DNA of 63,812 bases from an uncultured Porphyromonas sp. (GTDB taxonomy: Bacteria > Bacteroidota > Bacteroidia > Bacteroidales > Porphyromonadaceae): positions 1-63,812 of the forward strand of contig NZ_CAJZFJ010000002.1 of assembly GCF_915070105.1 (NCBI RefSeq), given 5' to 3'. Made by a program: the position numbers and the translations under genes. Below the pieces are notes generated by a model that was not told where the DNA came from, made no database searches, and saw only the letters and a program-made list of their open reading frames with translations. Shown here one piece after another: positions 8,277-17,220 of the stretch. Within the stretch, counting starts at the first letter, position 1; each line of letters starts with the position of its first letter.

Positions 8277-8879
8277 TTAAAGTGATTGTATCGCCCCAGC
8301 CTGATCGCCCGTTAGCGATACTTCCTTAGGCTCTAGGTCATGGAGCTTCTCTCGCTGTATCTTCCCCTCCTTGGTGATACGGAGGCGTTCGTGCCGTACA
8401 GCGTACCGGCCGACATTGGGCTCCAGAGGGTGGTAAGCCGTTAGGTGTAGGCTATAGGGGAAGAGTGTCCCCTGAATGATCGTCTGCGGAGGGATCATCG
8501 CATAATCAATGAGCCCACCCTGCTGATCATAGACCGCAATGACTGATATCCGCCTGATGGGCGATGTACACATCGGAGGTAACTCACACGAGAGGGAGAA
8601 GTGCAAGACTCTAAATGCCCCATAGTTCCACTGACGTCCGTAGGCCATCCTAGGCTCATCATCACTCTGTAGGAGTCGTGCCATCTTCCGAACGGAGGGC
8701 ATCTGAGGCAGGGCGGAGAAGAGCGAGTCTCGGCTCTGACTGTAGGCGAAGTCTTCGTTCGTAATGGTATTCTTGGTTAGGGAGGGGAAGCCTCGGAAGA
8801 AGGCCTCCGGGTCTGCTGTCTGTCCCCAGCTAAGAGTAGCGGATAGGGACAGCAGGAGCGGGAAAAGTATTCGCTTCAT
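8277..8879 (-). CDS. Secreted protein of unknown function, paralogue 2
   Basis: 200 aa with a signal peptide (MKRILFPLLLSLSATLSWGQ, likely cut after GQ near residue 20). The mature part starts TADPEAFFRGFPSL, parallel to VDFKKFSEAFPV in paralogue 1, and shares the Cys-containing LSC(D/E)(V/L)P motif and the IDY motif. The single conserved Cys in LSC is not a lipobox. It is the first gene of the two-gene unit, with a candidate -7 box at 9012-9019. Function is unknown; the pair could be subunits of one exported complex or redundant copies. Confidence 0.7.
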   Translation of the reverse strand: MKRILFPLLLSLSATLSWGQTADPEAFFRGFPSLTKNTITNEDFAYSQSRDSLFSALPQMPSVRKMARLLQSDDEPRMAYGRQWNYGAFRVLHFSLSCELPPMCTSPIRRISVIAVYDQQGGLIDYAMIPPQTIIQGTLFPYSLHLTAYHPLEPNVGRYAVRHERLRITKEGKIQREKLHDLEPKEVSLTGDQAGAIQSL

Positions 8880-9011
8880 TGCTAGAATGATTAGATAGGG
8901 AGATTATTGCTCTTGTCACTGGATCAAAGAGGGAGAGATCCGTACCTTTGTGTCCCCATGAGATACACGAGGGATTCCTCTGTAGGCTCCACCACCTCGA
9001 CCTTACGGGAG

Positions 9012-9019
9012 CAAATATA
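9012..9019 (-). promoter_or_regulatory. Candidate -7 box for the secreted paralogue pair
   Basis: TATATTTG on the minus strand, directly after the mdh terminator hairpin and 133 bp before the first ATG. No clear -33 element. Confidence 0.35.
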
Positions 9020-9036
9020 GACTATTCTATACATAA

Positions 9037-9076
9037 AAGGGGGTACACCCTAGCCGAAGCTAGGATGTACCCCCTT
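9037..9076 (-). terminator. 17-bp hairpin downstream of mdh
   Basis: Arms 9037-9053 and 9060-9076 pair with one mismatch around the loop CCGAAG. It is 45 bp after the mdh stop. It is almost identical to the hairpin at 7563-7604. Confidence 0.65.
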
Positions 9077-9121
9077 ACCAGGATGGGATACTAGCGAGGG
9101 AGGCTGAGACCTCCGCTCGGA

Positions 9122-10123
9122 CTAGAGGTTAGGATTGACGCTCTTCCAGTCTGCTACGGCAGGGATGACGCCCATCGAGATTACCTCGTCGCGCATCTTC
9201 ACTAGGTGCTCGTAGCTCTTCTTCAGAGCAGCCTTCTCGGCTTCACTGCCCTTGATCTCGTGGCTGTAGTGTACACCGTCCTTATCGATCACGGTCTCCA
9301 TCCCCATCACGACATGGTCAAGCCCTGGGATAGCGACATAGCAACCAGCTGGCCAACGGAAGGGAGCACCGCCCATAGCAGCACGGATCATCTCAATGGA
9401 GACATAGGCTGGGCTCTGGAAGGAAGAGCGACCACGGAGCTTGATGATGTTAGCACCACCCTTGGTGACACGCTCCTTGATCTCTGCCCACTTGTCCTCG
9501 GGGAGCTTATCGGTACCGATCAGCGAGGTCAGCGGAGTCCCAGCTACCGTAGCACCGCTGGAGAAGACAGCCATAGCCTCGCCGTGGCCACCGTAGGTAC
9601 GAGCACCTACGACCTCGCTCTGAGCGACACCGAAGTGCTTAGCTAGCTCGCTCTGCAGACGAGTAGAGTCGAGTGCAGCGAGCGTAGTGACCTGCTCTGG
9701 ACGAAGACCCGAGTGGATGAGGGTCACGAGCCCCGTGATGTCTGCGGGGTTGAAGATGATGACCACGTGACGTACGTCTGGGCAGTAGGCCTTGATGTCC
9801 TTGCCTAGCTGAGCAGCGATCTCGGCGTTGCCCTTGAGGAGGTCTTCGCGTGTCATCCCCTCCTTACGAGGAGCACCACCCGAGGAGACTACGTACTTAG
9901 CACCGGTGAGTGCCTCCTTGATGCAGGAGGTAAAGGTGAGGTTGAGACCCTCGAAGCCACAGTGACGGATTTCCTCGGCGACCCCTTCTAGACCAGATAG
10001 GAAGGGATCGTAGAGACAGATGTTAGGTGTTAGACCCATCATGGCAGCCGTCTGCACCATGTTTGACCCGATCATGCCAGCGGCACCGACGATCGTTAGC
10101 TTGTCTTGTGTGAGGAAGCTCAT
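9122..10123 (-). CDS. mdh: Malate dehydrogenase
   Basis: 333 aa, NAD-dependent interconversion of malate and oxaloacetate in the cytoplasm, here probably on the reductive branch to fumarate/succinate. The N-terminal Rossmann motif is VGAAGMIGSN. A substrate-loop segment GGAPRKEGMTRED follows, then NPADITG, and the catalytic histidine region ARTYGGHGEAM. These are the order and spacing of the lactate/malate dehydrogenase family, in the Bacteroidota-type long form. It begins 23 bp after the end of the large TamB-like gene, so it may be co-transcribed with it, and it ends at a hairpin. Confidence 0.92.
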   Translation of the reverse strand: MSFLTQDKLTIVGAAGMIGSNMVQTAAMMGLTPNICLYDPFLSGLEGVAEEIRHCGFEGLNLTFTSCIKEALTGAKYVVSSGGAPRKEGMTREDLLKGNAEIAAQLGKDIKAYCPDVRHVVIIFNPADITGLVTLIHSGLRPEQVTTLAALDSTRLQSELAKHFGVAQSEVVGARTYGGHGEAMAVFSSGATVAGTPLTSLIGTDKLPEDKWAEIKERVTKGGANIIKLRGRSSFQSPAYVSIEMIRAAMGGAPFRWPAGCYVAIPGLDHVVMGMETVIDKDGVHYSHEIKGSEAEKAALKKSYEHLVKMRDEVISMGVIPAVADWKSVNPNL

Positions 10124-10146
10124 AATTGATTGAAGTGTATAATGAA

Positions 10147-13100
10147 TTATGGTTGAGTTTTATTCTCTTCAGCAAATGTACGCTTTTTTCTCTTGTTACG
10201 TCCAGGAGCAAAGAGCTCAGTAAAGGAGTTGAAGCGACGCTGGAACATAAAGCCTAGCCCCTGTGTCGTGAGCGACTGACGCAGATACTGGTACATATTG
10301 TTGTAGTGGTTGTATCCCTTCAGACGTAGCGTACCAGCTGGATTGAGCTTATACTCAAGGTCAAACTCCCCGATGTACTTCCCCTGCAGGAAGGGGTTAT
10401 CGTGGTAGCCGACATTGCCGTTGATGATAAGGCGGTCACCTAGCCAGCTACCTGAGAAGAGGAGCTCAATGTCCGTATCCTCAAAGGCGGTAGTACTCGT
10501 ACGAATATTCGTCCCCAACTGGATATCCTTGGAGAAGTTGCCGAGTACGTGGGTGAGTTGCTCGGAGAGCGTAGAGGCCGCTAGTGAGGCCCAGCCATCA
10601 GACACCCCACGTGTATTACGCCTATTCTCTGGGGTGTAGAACTTACCGATCGTCATCAGATAGAGTACCTGCCTATTGCGCTCATCCTCCGTATTGACGA
10701 GGGACTGCACACGGCGATCCACCTCGGGCTCTGCCCCTGGGAGCTCTAGCCCGAGGTGAATATCAGGCTTGGAGATCTCTCCACTCAGATGTAGGGTACA
10801 GTTCACCGGCATGTGGGTACGCTTGGACTCGGTAGAGAGCCCTGCATCGAGGTCGGCAATATTGGCGGTGAGGCTGTAGATGGCCTTGAGGTCTATGGAG
10901 GCCTGCATAGGATCGCCACGGAAGTCCAGTCGTCCGCCCTCTAGGAGGGTGAAGCGACGGCGGGTGAGCTGCTCGAAGTTGAAGACATACGATCCCTCCC
11001 TCAGGGTAAGTCCTCCGTAGGTCGTGACAGGGCCTGTGTGAGGGACTTCGATCGTTAGGTCGCCTTCGCAGCGAGCCTTCACCTCGTTCGGGATATTGCT
11101 AGAGCCTAGGCGAAGGGCTATCCGTGCCTCAGGTGTAACACGGAAGGCCATACGCATCGTCAGCTCCGTCTCTCCCTCGTTAGTGGGGGCAGGAGCAGGT
11201 GCATGTAGGCTATCTTGGGGAGCTGTGGGGCGAAGGGGCTTGAAGACGATGAGTCGGTCTTCCTTGCGGATATCTGTCTTGTTGAAGTCTAGGGTAAGGT
11301 CTGTCCCCTCGGCACTACGCATATTGACCTCCAGCAGTAGACGAGGGAGGTGGCCACGGAGCTTAGCCGAGCCTGAGCCATAGGCTGTCCCGTAGAAGGG
11401 TAAGCGCTGCTTGCTCTTGGTCTGCAGTACCTTCATCTGCACCATATCCCGAGCCTCGAGATCAAGGTCAAAGTGGTCAAAGAAGCGGTGACGGATCACC
11501 CCATGGGCAATACCCGTGTGTCCCTCATCATCACGCACAGGGATATTATCCAGCTGTATCGAGGTGGGAGTAAAGGTCAGACGATGGTCGAAGTAGTAGC
11601 TCGTGCCAAGAAGGCGTACCCCTAGGCATCCTTCCTCGACATCCGCAGTCCCCTCGACCGTCACACCCTCATCGAAGACACCGAAGAGACGGACATGCCC
11701 AGAGGCCTTCCCATCGACTCGGTCAAAGAGAGTATCCATGAAACGCCCAACGAAGGTAGCCCTCAGACGTGTAGCGTCAAAGCTTAGGTCAAGCCCCGCA
11801 CCTCCAGCGGGACGGATATAGCCCGACACATCTGCCATCCCTCCATCAGGCTGGGCAACATGCCCACGGATCATGAGCCGACCATCTCGGCTGTCGAAGG
11901 TCAGTCCCGCACGGAGTGTCCCCACATCGACCCCCTTGACGAAGAAGGCGGGCGAGGAGACATCTGCCGTAGCGACCACAGCACCATTACGCAGACTGGC
12001 CTTAGCTCGACCGGTAATCTCCGTATCGAGCATATCAAAGCCTACCCCTGCGGACTGGAGGATATAGAGGAGGTTGATCTTCTTGAGGGCGACATTGAGA
12101 TGCTCATTAGGTTGGTTGCTCAGTGCACCGTCGATGCTGACACGTCGCTCAGCACTGGAGAGGTCAAGCCCTCGGACGTGCACCTCGTCCTGCTGCAGAT
12201 GTACGTGTGCAGGAGCAATCGTCCAGTCCTCGCCATTGATACGTACGAGGGAGGGCGAGAGGTCAAAGGTCGTCCTAAGCACCCCAGCCTTTGTCCCTGC
12301 TAGAGGGACACGCTCTAGGCGGGTGCCGATGCCTACGAAGCCATTGGCGACACCATGCTGGTCACGACCTAGGCTGATACGGGTGTAGATACTATCCGTC
12401 TGGAGGTCACTATAGATACCGACATCCTTCACCTCCGTCCCCTTGGCGAGGCGAACATCCGAGGAGAGCTGAAGCCTACGGTCGGCAAAGGTCACATGGA
12501 GCCCCGAGAGGTGATGATCCCCTAGGCGAAGGTCTGGAGCCTCGGCATAGAGGGTCAGCTCGTGGTTACCACCCGTATAGAGAGCACGTAGAGAGCCACC
12601 CTGCTCGAGACGTATGGGCAGGCGAAGGTACTCCGCCCACTCCTCGGGGACCTTCTTGATCTTCACATCCAGCTCGTAGGAGGAGCGTGCAGGAGCTAGG
12701 AGAGGATGCTTGATGCCCTCCTCTCCCTGGAGCGAGGGGAGGTAGTGTCGGAGCGTTTGCTTGAGGTCGGGGAGGATTTGGCCTACGGTATAGTGGCCAC
12801 TAAGCTGAGCCATAAGGTATGGCGAAGTGATATGTATGAGTCGTCCCGACTCTGGGCTACCGATGAGCTGGAGCTGGAGGTCATGCAGACTTAGGGTCTG
12901 CTTCGGCGTCGTGAGGCTTAGGCTCTGTAGCACGAGCATTCCATGCCCACGGTCGATATTGAGCACATCGAAGTTCGCAGAGCCCGTAGCCTTGATATTA
13001 TACTTCCCGAGGAGCTGGCTTAGCCCAAGAGCCTCGGGATGGAGGTCGGTAGATAGGGAGAGATCCATATCCCGCACGACCTTCCCGTCAAAGGAGGCTG

Positions 13101-14616
13101 CACCACGCACACTAAGGCTTGCATTCGGGTCATTGACCGAGAGCTGTAGCTCATGTCGGTAGGGACGTAGTGGACGGATCGCCAGACTAAGGTCTCGGTA
13201 AGTGTAGCCCTGATAGGTCAGCTGGGGGCTGGTAATAGTTGCCCCAACCTGCCAGTCCTCTAGGCGGTCTGTCGAGCGCTGAGCCTCAAGCTTGATCGTC
13301 GCTCCTAGACGCTCTAGGGGCACCTTACCACCAAGGAGAGGGGTAAGGAGGAAGCTCTCCGTGCTGAGGTCGGCACGTACCTTCCTCAGGCTCTTATCCA
13401 CAAGGTGTGCCTCTAGGTCATGCTGCCACTTCCCGAGGTCGGTACCGAGCGTCCCTCGTGCCTTGATCGCCCCAGCTACCTTGTAGTCTAGGTGACCATG
13501 ATAGGAGAGAGCACCTAGCTGCTTCCCATAGTCTAGGGCAGAGTGGAGTGAAGCGGGGAGGTAGGGCTTGACGAGCTCAATCAGCCCCTGCCGCACCTCG
13601 AGGGTCTCGGTGTCAAGCTGTACGGAACTGAGTGCTCCATGCTGGTTCCAGCTCAGGGAGAGCTGTTCCTCTAGGTTCAGTAGTCCAGGTAGGCGGACAG
13701 AGAGGGAGCCTTGACCAGTCTCCATCGTCCGAGCTGTATAGAGCCCTCGTAGATAGAGACGCTCCTTGTGCTCCCCGAGCTGTGGGAAGAAAGGAGCAAA
13801 GTCAGATAGGGCAAGGTAGGTATCCGCCAGCTCGACCTCATGGAGGAGCTTTAGCCCCTTCCCTCCTAGATCCAAGCGGAGCAGGGGCAGGGCGAACTGG
13901 CTATTGGGGAGTGTGGCCTGTGCGTTACGTAGCGTGAGGTAGCGACCATGGTGGAGCTCCCCCTGAGCAGTGAGTGAGGAGAGAGTAAAGCCATTGGTGA
14001 GACCGAAGCTCAGCTCATCCACAGCCCCAGCGATGTAGTTTGGAGAGAAGCGAAGGCGTCGGATGCGTGTAGAGAGCTTCTGTAGCTCTAGGAGCTTGGT
14101 ATCCCCCTGCTGGAGCGTGAGGCCCAGATCTCGGATGATGATACTATTGATATCTACGGGGATGGAAGCCTTGTCCCGCTTGGGCTTGCTCAGGTGGTCG
14201 ATGACGTGCTGGACATTGAGCCGTCCAGTCACGGAGTCACGGTGTAGAGAGAGGTGTGCGGAGAAGAGTCGTGCCGAGGTGATCCGCACCTCCCCCTCGG
14301 TGATGAGGTCGGAGAGTGTGATACTACCCACTAGACGATTGGCTCGGAGCATCTCCCTGCCCACGGTATCGAGGACTGTCACCCCATGCACCTCGACATC
14401 TGTCCAGCCTACGAGCTTGACCTGATGGAGTGACACGGGGCTATCGAAGAGCTCCGTGAGGAACTTCCCTACTCGTGCTGCAGCCTCACGCTGCACAGCT
14501 GGTATACGGAAGAGCCCCAGTGGGAGGAGATAAAATAAAAGGAATAGGGTAGCAGCTATCCATGCCACCACCCGAAGCACCTTCAGGAAATGCTTATTTA
14601 CCTGCCAATAGCGCAT
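10147..14616 (-). CDS. TamB-like translocation/assembly module protein (complete, second copy)
   Basis: 1489 aa. One N-terminal transmembrane segment (about residues 13-36, VVAWIAATLFLLFYLLPLGLF) anchors it in the inner membrane. The rest is a very long run of short beta strands, as expected for an AsmA/TamB bridge protein, and the last ~400 residues form the DUF490 domain (RRRFTLLEGGRLDFRGDPM, ATYSL-type repeats, tail GLGFMFQRRFNSF). TamB-family proteins form periplasm-spanning grooves used for lipid transport and outer-membrane protein assembly. It is not next to a TamL gene, whereas the partial TamB at the window start is. A candidate -7 box is at 14709-14716, and mdh follows 23 bp downstream. 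Confidence 0.88.
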   Translation of the reverse strand: MRYWQVNKHFLKVLRVVAWIAATLFLLFYLLPLGLFRIPAVQREAAARVGKFLTELFDSPVSLHQVKLVGWTDVEVHGVTVLDTVGREMLRANRLVGSITLSDLITEGEVRITSARLFSAHLSLHRDSVTGRLNVQHVIDHLSKPKRDKASIPVDINSIIIRDLGLTLQQGDTKLLELQKLSTRIRRLRFSPNYIAGAVDELSFGLTNGFTLSSLTAQGELHHGRYLTLRNAQATLPNSQFALPLLRLDLGGKGLKLLHEVELADTYLALSDFAPFFPQLGEHKERLYLRGLYTARTMETGQGSLSVRLPGLLNLEEQLSLSWNQHGALSSVQLDTETLEVRQGLIELVKPYLPASLHSALDYGKQLGALSYHGHLDYKVAGAIKARGTLGTDLGKWQHDLEAHLVDKSLRKVRADLSTESFLLTPLLGGKVPLERLGATIKLEAQRSTDRLEDWQVGATITSPQLTYQGYTYRDLSLAIRPLRPYRHELQLSVNDPNASLSVRGAASFDGKVVRDMDLSLSTDLHPEALGLSQLLGKYNIKATGSANFDVLNIDRGHGMLVLQSLSLTTPKQTLSLHDLQLQLIGSPESGRLIHITSPYLMAQLSGHYTVGQILPDLKQTLRHYLPSLQGEEGIKHPLLAPARSSYELDVKIKKVPEEWAEYLRLPIRLEQGGSLRALYTGGNHELTLYAEAPDLRLGDHHLSGLHVTFADRRLQLSSDVRLAKGTEVKDVGIYSDLQTDSIYTRISLGRDQHGVANGFVGIGTRLERVPLAGTKAGVLRTTFDLSPSLVRINGEDWTIAPAHVHLQQDEVHVRGLDLSSAERRVSIDGALSNQPNEHLNVALKKINLLYILQSAGVGFDMLDTEITGRAKASLRNGAVVATADVSSPAFFVKGVDVGTLRAGLTFDSRDGRLMIRGHVAQPDGGMADVSGYIRPAGGAGLDLSFDATRLRATFVGRFMDTLFDRVDGKASGHVRLFGVFDEGVTVEGTADVEEGCLGVRLLGTSYYFDHRLTFTPTSIQLDNIPVRDDEGHTGIAHGVIRHRFFDHFDLDLEARDMVQMKVLQTKSKQRLPFYGTAYGSGSAKLRGHLPRLLLEVNMRSAEGTDLTLDFNKTDIRKEDRLIVFKPLRPTAPQDSLHAPAPAPTNEGETELTMRMAFRVTPEARIALRLGSSNIPNEVKARCEGDLTIEVPHTGPVTTYGGLTLREGSYVFNFEQLTRRRFTLLEGGRLDFRGDPMQASIDLKAIYSLTANIADLDAGLSTESKRTHMPVNCTLHLSGEISKPDIHLGLELPGAEPEVDRRVQSLVNTEDERNRQVLYLMTIGKFYTPENRRNTRGVSDGWASLAASTLSEQLTHVLGNFSKDIQLGTNIRTSTTAFEDTDIELLFSGSWLGDRLIINGNVGYHDNPFLQGKYIGEFDLEYKLNPAGTLRLKGYNHYNNMYQYLRQSLTTQGLGFMFQRRFNSFTELFAPGRNKRKKRTFAEENKTQP

Positions 14617-14708
14617 CTATCCTATCTTATCTCGTCTAAGCTCCCTAATCGCTCTCTTGCCCCTACCTCACACCTCGTAAACGTCTCCCTCGGGGCAAAA
14701 AGTGTGGA

Positions 14709-14716
14709 CAAAGATA
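14709..14716 (-). promoter_or_regulatory. Candidate -7 box for the tamB-like gene
   Basis: TATCTTTG on the minus strand, 93 bp before the ATG at 14616. No clear -33 element. Confidence 0.35.
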
Positions 14717-14767
14717 CGACAATGTACCTAGACTATACCCCTAGCCACTCAACTATATATAAAGGTT

Positions 14768-14799
14768 GTGCGCCAGCTCTCTCCCGAGGACTGGCGCAC
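14768..14799 (-). terminator. Hairpin downstream of tRNA-Thr
   Basis: Perfect 9-bp GC-rich stem (14768-14776 with 14791-14799), 61 bp beyond the tRNA 3' end on the same strand. It ends the tRNA transcript before the tamB promoter. Confidence 0.5.
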
Positions 14800-14859
14800 C
14801 GATTGTCATTCTTATGAAAAAACTTTCTTCTATAAAGTCATGAAATGATTACACATAGG

Positions 14860-14932
14860 AGCCGAAAGCCGGACTCGAACCGGCGACCTATTCATTACGA
14901 ATGAATTGCTCTACCAACTGAGCTATTTCGGC
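14860..14932 (-). tRNA. tRNA-Thr (anticodon CGT)
   Basis: The minus strand folds as a full cloverleaf. The acceptor GCCGAAA pairs with TTTCGGC, the D-arm is GCTC/GAGC, and the anticodon stem ATTCA/TGAAT carries loop TTCGTAA, so the anticodon is CGT, reading ACG. The T-arm is GCCGG-TTCGAGT-CCGGC. The discriminator base is U and CCA is not encoded. It is a lone tRNA with its own well-formed promoter about 65 bp upstream and a hairpin downstream. Confidence 0.95.
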
Positions 14933-14995
14933 GTAACCTCTAGGGAAGGCGCTTTCCTAATGCATAGAAACTGCATACTCTCCCAAAAGGCGGTG

Positions 14996-15027
14996 CAAAG
15001 ATAGGCATTTATTTTAGACCTGCCAAA
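14996..15027 (-). promoter_or_regulatory. Promoter of tRNA-Thr
   Basis: On the minus strand there is a TTTGG element at about 15023-15027, then 20 nt, then TATCTTTG at 14996-15003. Both the motifs and the spacing fit the Bacteroidota consensus (-33 TTTG, -7 TAnnTTTG). This is the best promoter match I found in the window. Confidence 0.6.
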
Positions 15028-15033
15028 CAGCGA

Positions 15034-15489
15034 TTACTTCTCCTCCCCAAGCAGGCTGTCCATGAATACGCCCAGCTCTTCATCGAGGTCCTCCATCAAT
15101 GGCTTAGAGAGATTGAAGAGGTCTTCGTCTAGGAAGAGGAGCACCTCAATGAGGGAGAAATCTGGGCGCACAAGCTCCACGGAGAAGGGACGAGCAAAGA
15201 CCTCCTTGCTCCAGAACCCCTTTTGCTCCAGACGTGTCACGAGCTCCCTCAGCGTCTCGATGGCCTCATGGGTAGGATCCTCACTCGAGCCCGTCTCTGC
15301 CCAAGAGAAGACCTCCTGATGGGCGATGAGCTCATCTTGATCATCATAGACACGCAGCTCCCCTACCTCACAGTCGATCTGGAGGAAGAGGTCGTTGATA
15401 GGCTTCGTGATGAGGGCGCTCCCCTCGGTCACTAGGGATAGGAAGAACTTACGCAGGAGCTGTAAGTCTCGCTCGTTGCTGTGGGACAT
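15034..15489 (-). CDS. Conserved acidic hypothetical protein
   Basis: About 151 aa from ATG 15489 (an ATG at 15498 is also possible). It is an acidic cytoplasmic protein without signal peptide or membrane segments. The visible pattern is an N-terminal helix (ERDLQLLRKFFLSLV), a beta-rich middle (LFLQIDCEVGELRVYDD), a helix (EAIETLRELVTRLEQKGFW) and a very acidic C-terminus (DEDLFNLSKPLMEDLDEEL). I cannot assign a family. It is followed at once by the tRNA-Thr promoter and preceded by the hairpin that ends the CoA-transferase gene. Confidence 0.6.
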   Translation of the reverse strand: MSHSNERDLQLLRKFFLSLVTEGSALITKPINDLFLQIDCEVGELRVYDDQDELIAHQEVFSWAETGSSEDPTHEAIETLRELVTRLEQKGFWSKEVFARPFSVELVRPDFSLIEVLLFLDEDLFNLSKPLMEDLDEELGVFMDSLLGEEK

Positions 15490-15560
15490 AATATTCATTT
15501 GTTGATGCGGTATAGATTGTAGGCATAGAAGATTTTTGGATAGGGGATGGACTAAATCAG

Positions 15561-15606
15561 CATTGCACCTACCCCTACTGCCGAGGCAGCGGGGATAGGC
15601 GCAATG
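15561..15606 (-). terminator. Imperfect hairpin downstream of the CoA-transferase
   Basis: Arms 15561-15575 and 15591-15606 pair with one mismatch and one bulge (CATTGC at the base pairs with GCAATG), 20 bp after the stop of the CoA-transferase gene. Confidence 0.5.
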
Positions 15607-15625
15607 GATATAGTGGGGAGGTGGA

Positions 15626-17125
15626 CTAGCTCTTCTTGTACTTCTTCCAGTCCACGTTACGCATATCGCCCGAGGCGGCGATCTCCTGGTGGAAGGCGAA
15701 GCAACACTCTAGATCCTGAGGAGTCTGACCCTTCACTCCGAGCTCGAGGTATTCACGTAGTAGAGGTCTGTAGTCTGGGTGGACACACTTCTCGATGATC
15801 TCCTCAGCTCTCTGACGTGGGCTCTTACCACGAAGGTCTGCGATACCATACTCCGTGATGATGATCTTCACCGAGTGCTCGCTGTGGTCGAGGTGGGAGA
15901 CCATGGGCACGAAGGCAGAGATCTTGCCATCCTTAGCTGTCGAGGGAGTGGTGAAGATCGAGAGGTAACCATTACGTGCGAAGTCACCCGAGCCACCGAT
16001 ACCATTCATCATACGGGTACCATTGACGTGCGTGGAGTTGACGTTACCGAAGATGTCGGCCTCCAGAGCAGTATTGATCGTAATGATACCGAGACGGCGA
16101 ACGATCTCAGGGTTATTCGAGTACTCCTGTGGACGCAGGAGGAGCTTATCCTTGAAGAAGTCTAGATTAGCATAGATATCCTGGATCACAGGGCGAGAGA
16201 CGGAGAGCGAGCAGCCACTGGCAAACTTCACACGGCCCTTCTTCATCAGGGCGATCACAGCATCCTGGATGACCTCGGTGTAGACGTTGAAGGCGGGGAT
16301 CTTATCGTTGTCACCGAGAGCACCGAGCACGGCATTGGCGACATTCCCCACACCACTCTGCAGGGGTAGGAATTCCTTAGGTAGGCGACCAGCCTCCATC
16401 TCGGAGACGAGGAACTGGGCGACGTTGTTCCCGATAGCCTGCGTCACCTCATCGAGGGGTGCGAAGCCACCATCATCGTTGGGCTCGCTCGTGCGTACGA
16501 TGCCTACGATCTTAGCGGGATCGACCTTGATGCACGTATCACCGACACGATCGCTAGGGCTGTAGATAGCTATATCTCTGCGGTGAGGAGGATCGAGGGG
16601 CTCAGCTAGGTCATGCATCCCTCGGATCTCCTTGGGGTGCTTATCGTTCAGCTCGACGATGATCTTGTCAGCTAGACGGCAGATCGTAGGTAGGATACCC
16701 ACACCGCAGGTAGGGACGATCTCCCCATCCTCGGTCACATCGGCAGCCTCGACGATAGCGACATCTACCTTGCCGAGGAAGCCATAGCGGAGCTCCTGAG
16801 CGACCATCGAGAGGTGCATGTCGAAGTAAGGGTTCGCTGCGGCATTGATCCCCGTACGCATATCCTTGTTGGACTGATAGGGGGTGCGGAACTTCACTGC
16901 CTCGGCACGTGCCAGCGCACCATCGAGGCGGTCACCCGTACTAGCACCTGTGAACATCCCGATCTTGAAGGGACGACCGGCAGCGTGCTCGGCCTCTGCC
17001 CTGCGGGCGATAGCTCCTGGGACGACCTTCGGACAGCCGGCGGGCGTAAAGCCACTGAAGCCGACATTGTCATTGTGCTGCACCAGCGCAGCCGCTTCAT
17101 CTGCTGTGATAAACTTCAAAGCCAT
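15626..17125 (-). CDS. Acetyl-CoA hydrolase/transferase family (succinate- or butyrate-type CoA-transferase)
   Basis: 499 aa. Family features in order are the N-terminal GFSGFTPAGCPKVVP, the central QSGVGNVANAVLGAL, the segment YTEVIQD whose Glu is the likely catalytic residue forming the CoA thioester intermediate, GIGGSGDFARNGYLSIF, and the tail ITEYGIADLRGKSPRQRAEEI. These match the class I CoA-transferase/acetyl-CoA hydrolase group, which moves CoA between acetate and succinate, propionate or butyrate during fermentation. The true acceptor cannot be told from sequence. The start at 17125 (MALKFITADEA) is chosen over an upstream frame extension that would overlap its own promoter. It follows trmD by 95 bp. 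Confidence 0.88.
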   Translation of the reverse strand: MALKFITADEAAALVQHNDNVGFSGFTPAGCPKVVPGAIARRAEAEHAAGRPFKIGMFTGASTGDRLDGALARAEAVKFRTPYQSNKDMRTGINAAANPYFDMHLSMVAQELRYGFLGKVDVAIVEAADVTEDGEIVPTCGVGILPTICRLADKIIVELNDKHPKEIRGMHDLAEPLDPPHRRDIAIYSPSDRVGDTCIKVDPAKIVGIVRTSEPNDDGGFAPLDEVTQAIGNNVAQFLVSEMEAGRLPKEFLPLQSGVGNVANAVLGALGDNDKIPAFNVYTEVIQDAVIALMKKGRVKFASGCSLSVSRPVIQDIYANLDFFKDKLLLRPQEYSNNPEIVRRLGIITINTALEADIFGNVNSTHVNGTRMMNGIGGSGDFARNGYLSIFTTPSTAKDGKISAFVPMVSHLDHSEHSVKIIITEYGIADLRGKSPRQRAEEIIEKCVHPDYRPLLREYLELGVKGQTPQDLECCFAFHQEIAASGDMRNVDWKKYKKS

Positions 17126-17200
17126 GATATTTATATATGTGGATATTTTATGTTCGTCAGTTCGTTCCTTGTTTCCTCTGTGTAACAGACTTCTTCGTGG

Positions 17201-17208
17201 CAAAAGTA
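17201..17208 (-). promoter_or_regulatory. Candidate -7 box for the CoA-transferase
   Basis: TACTTTTG on the minus strand (TAnnTTTG), in the gap after trmD, 75 bp before the ATG at 17125. Confidence 0.4.
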
Positions 17209-17220
17209 AGAAATACTTAG

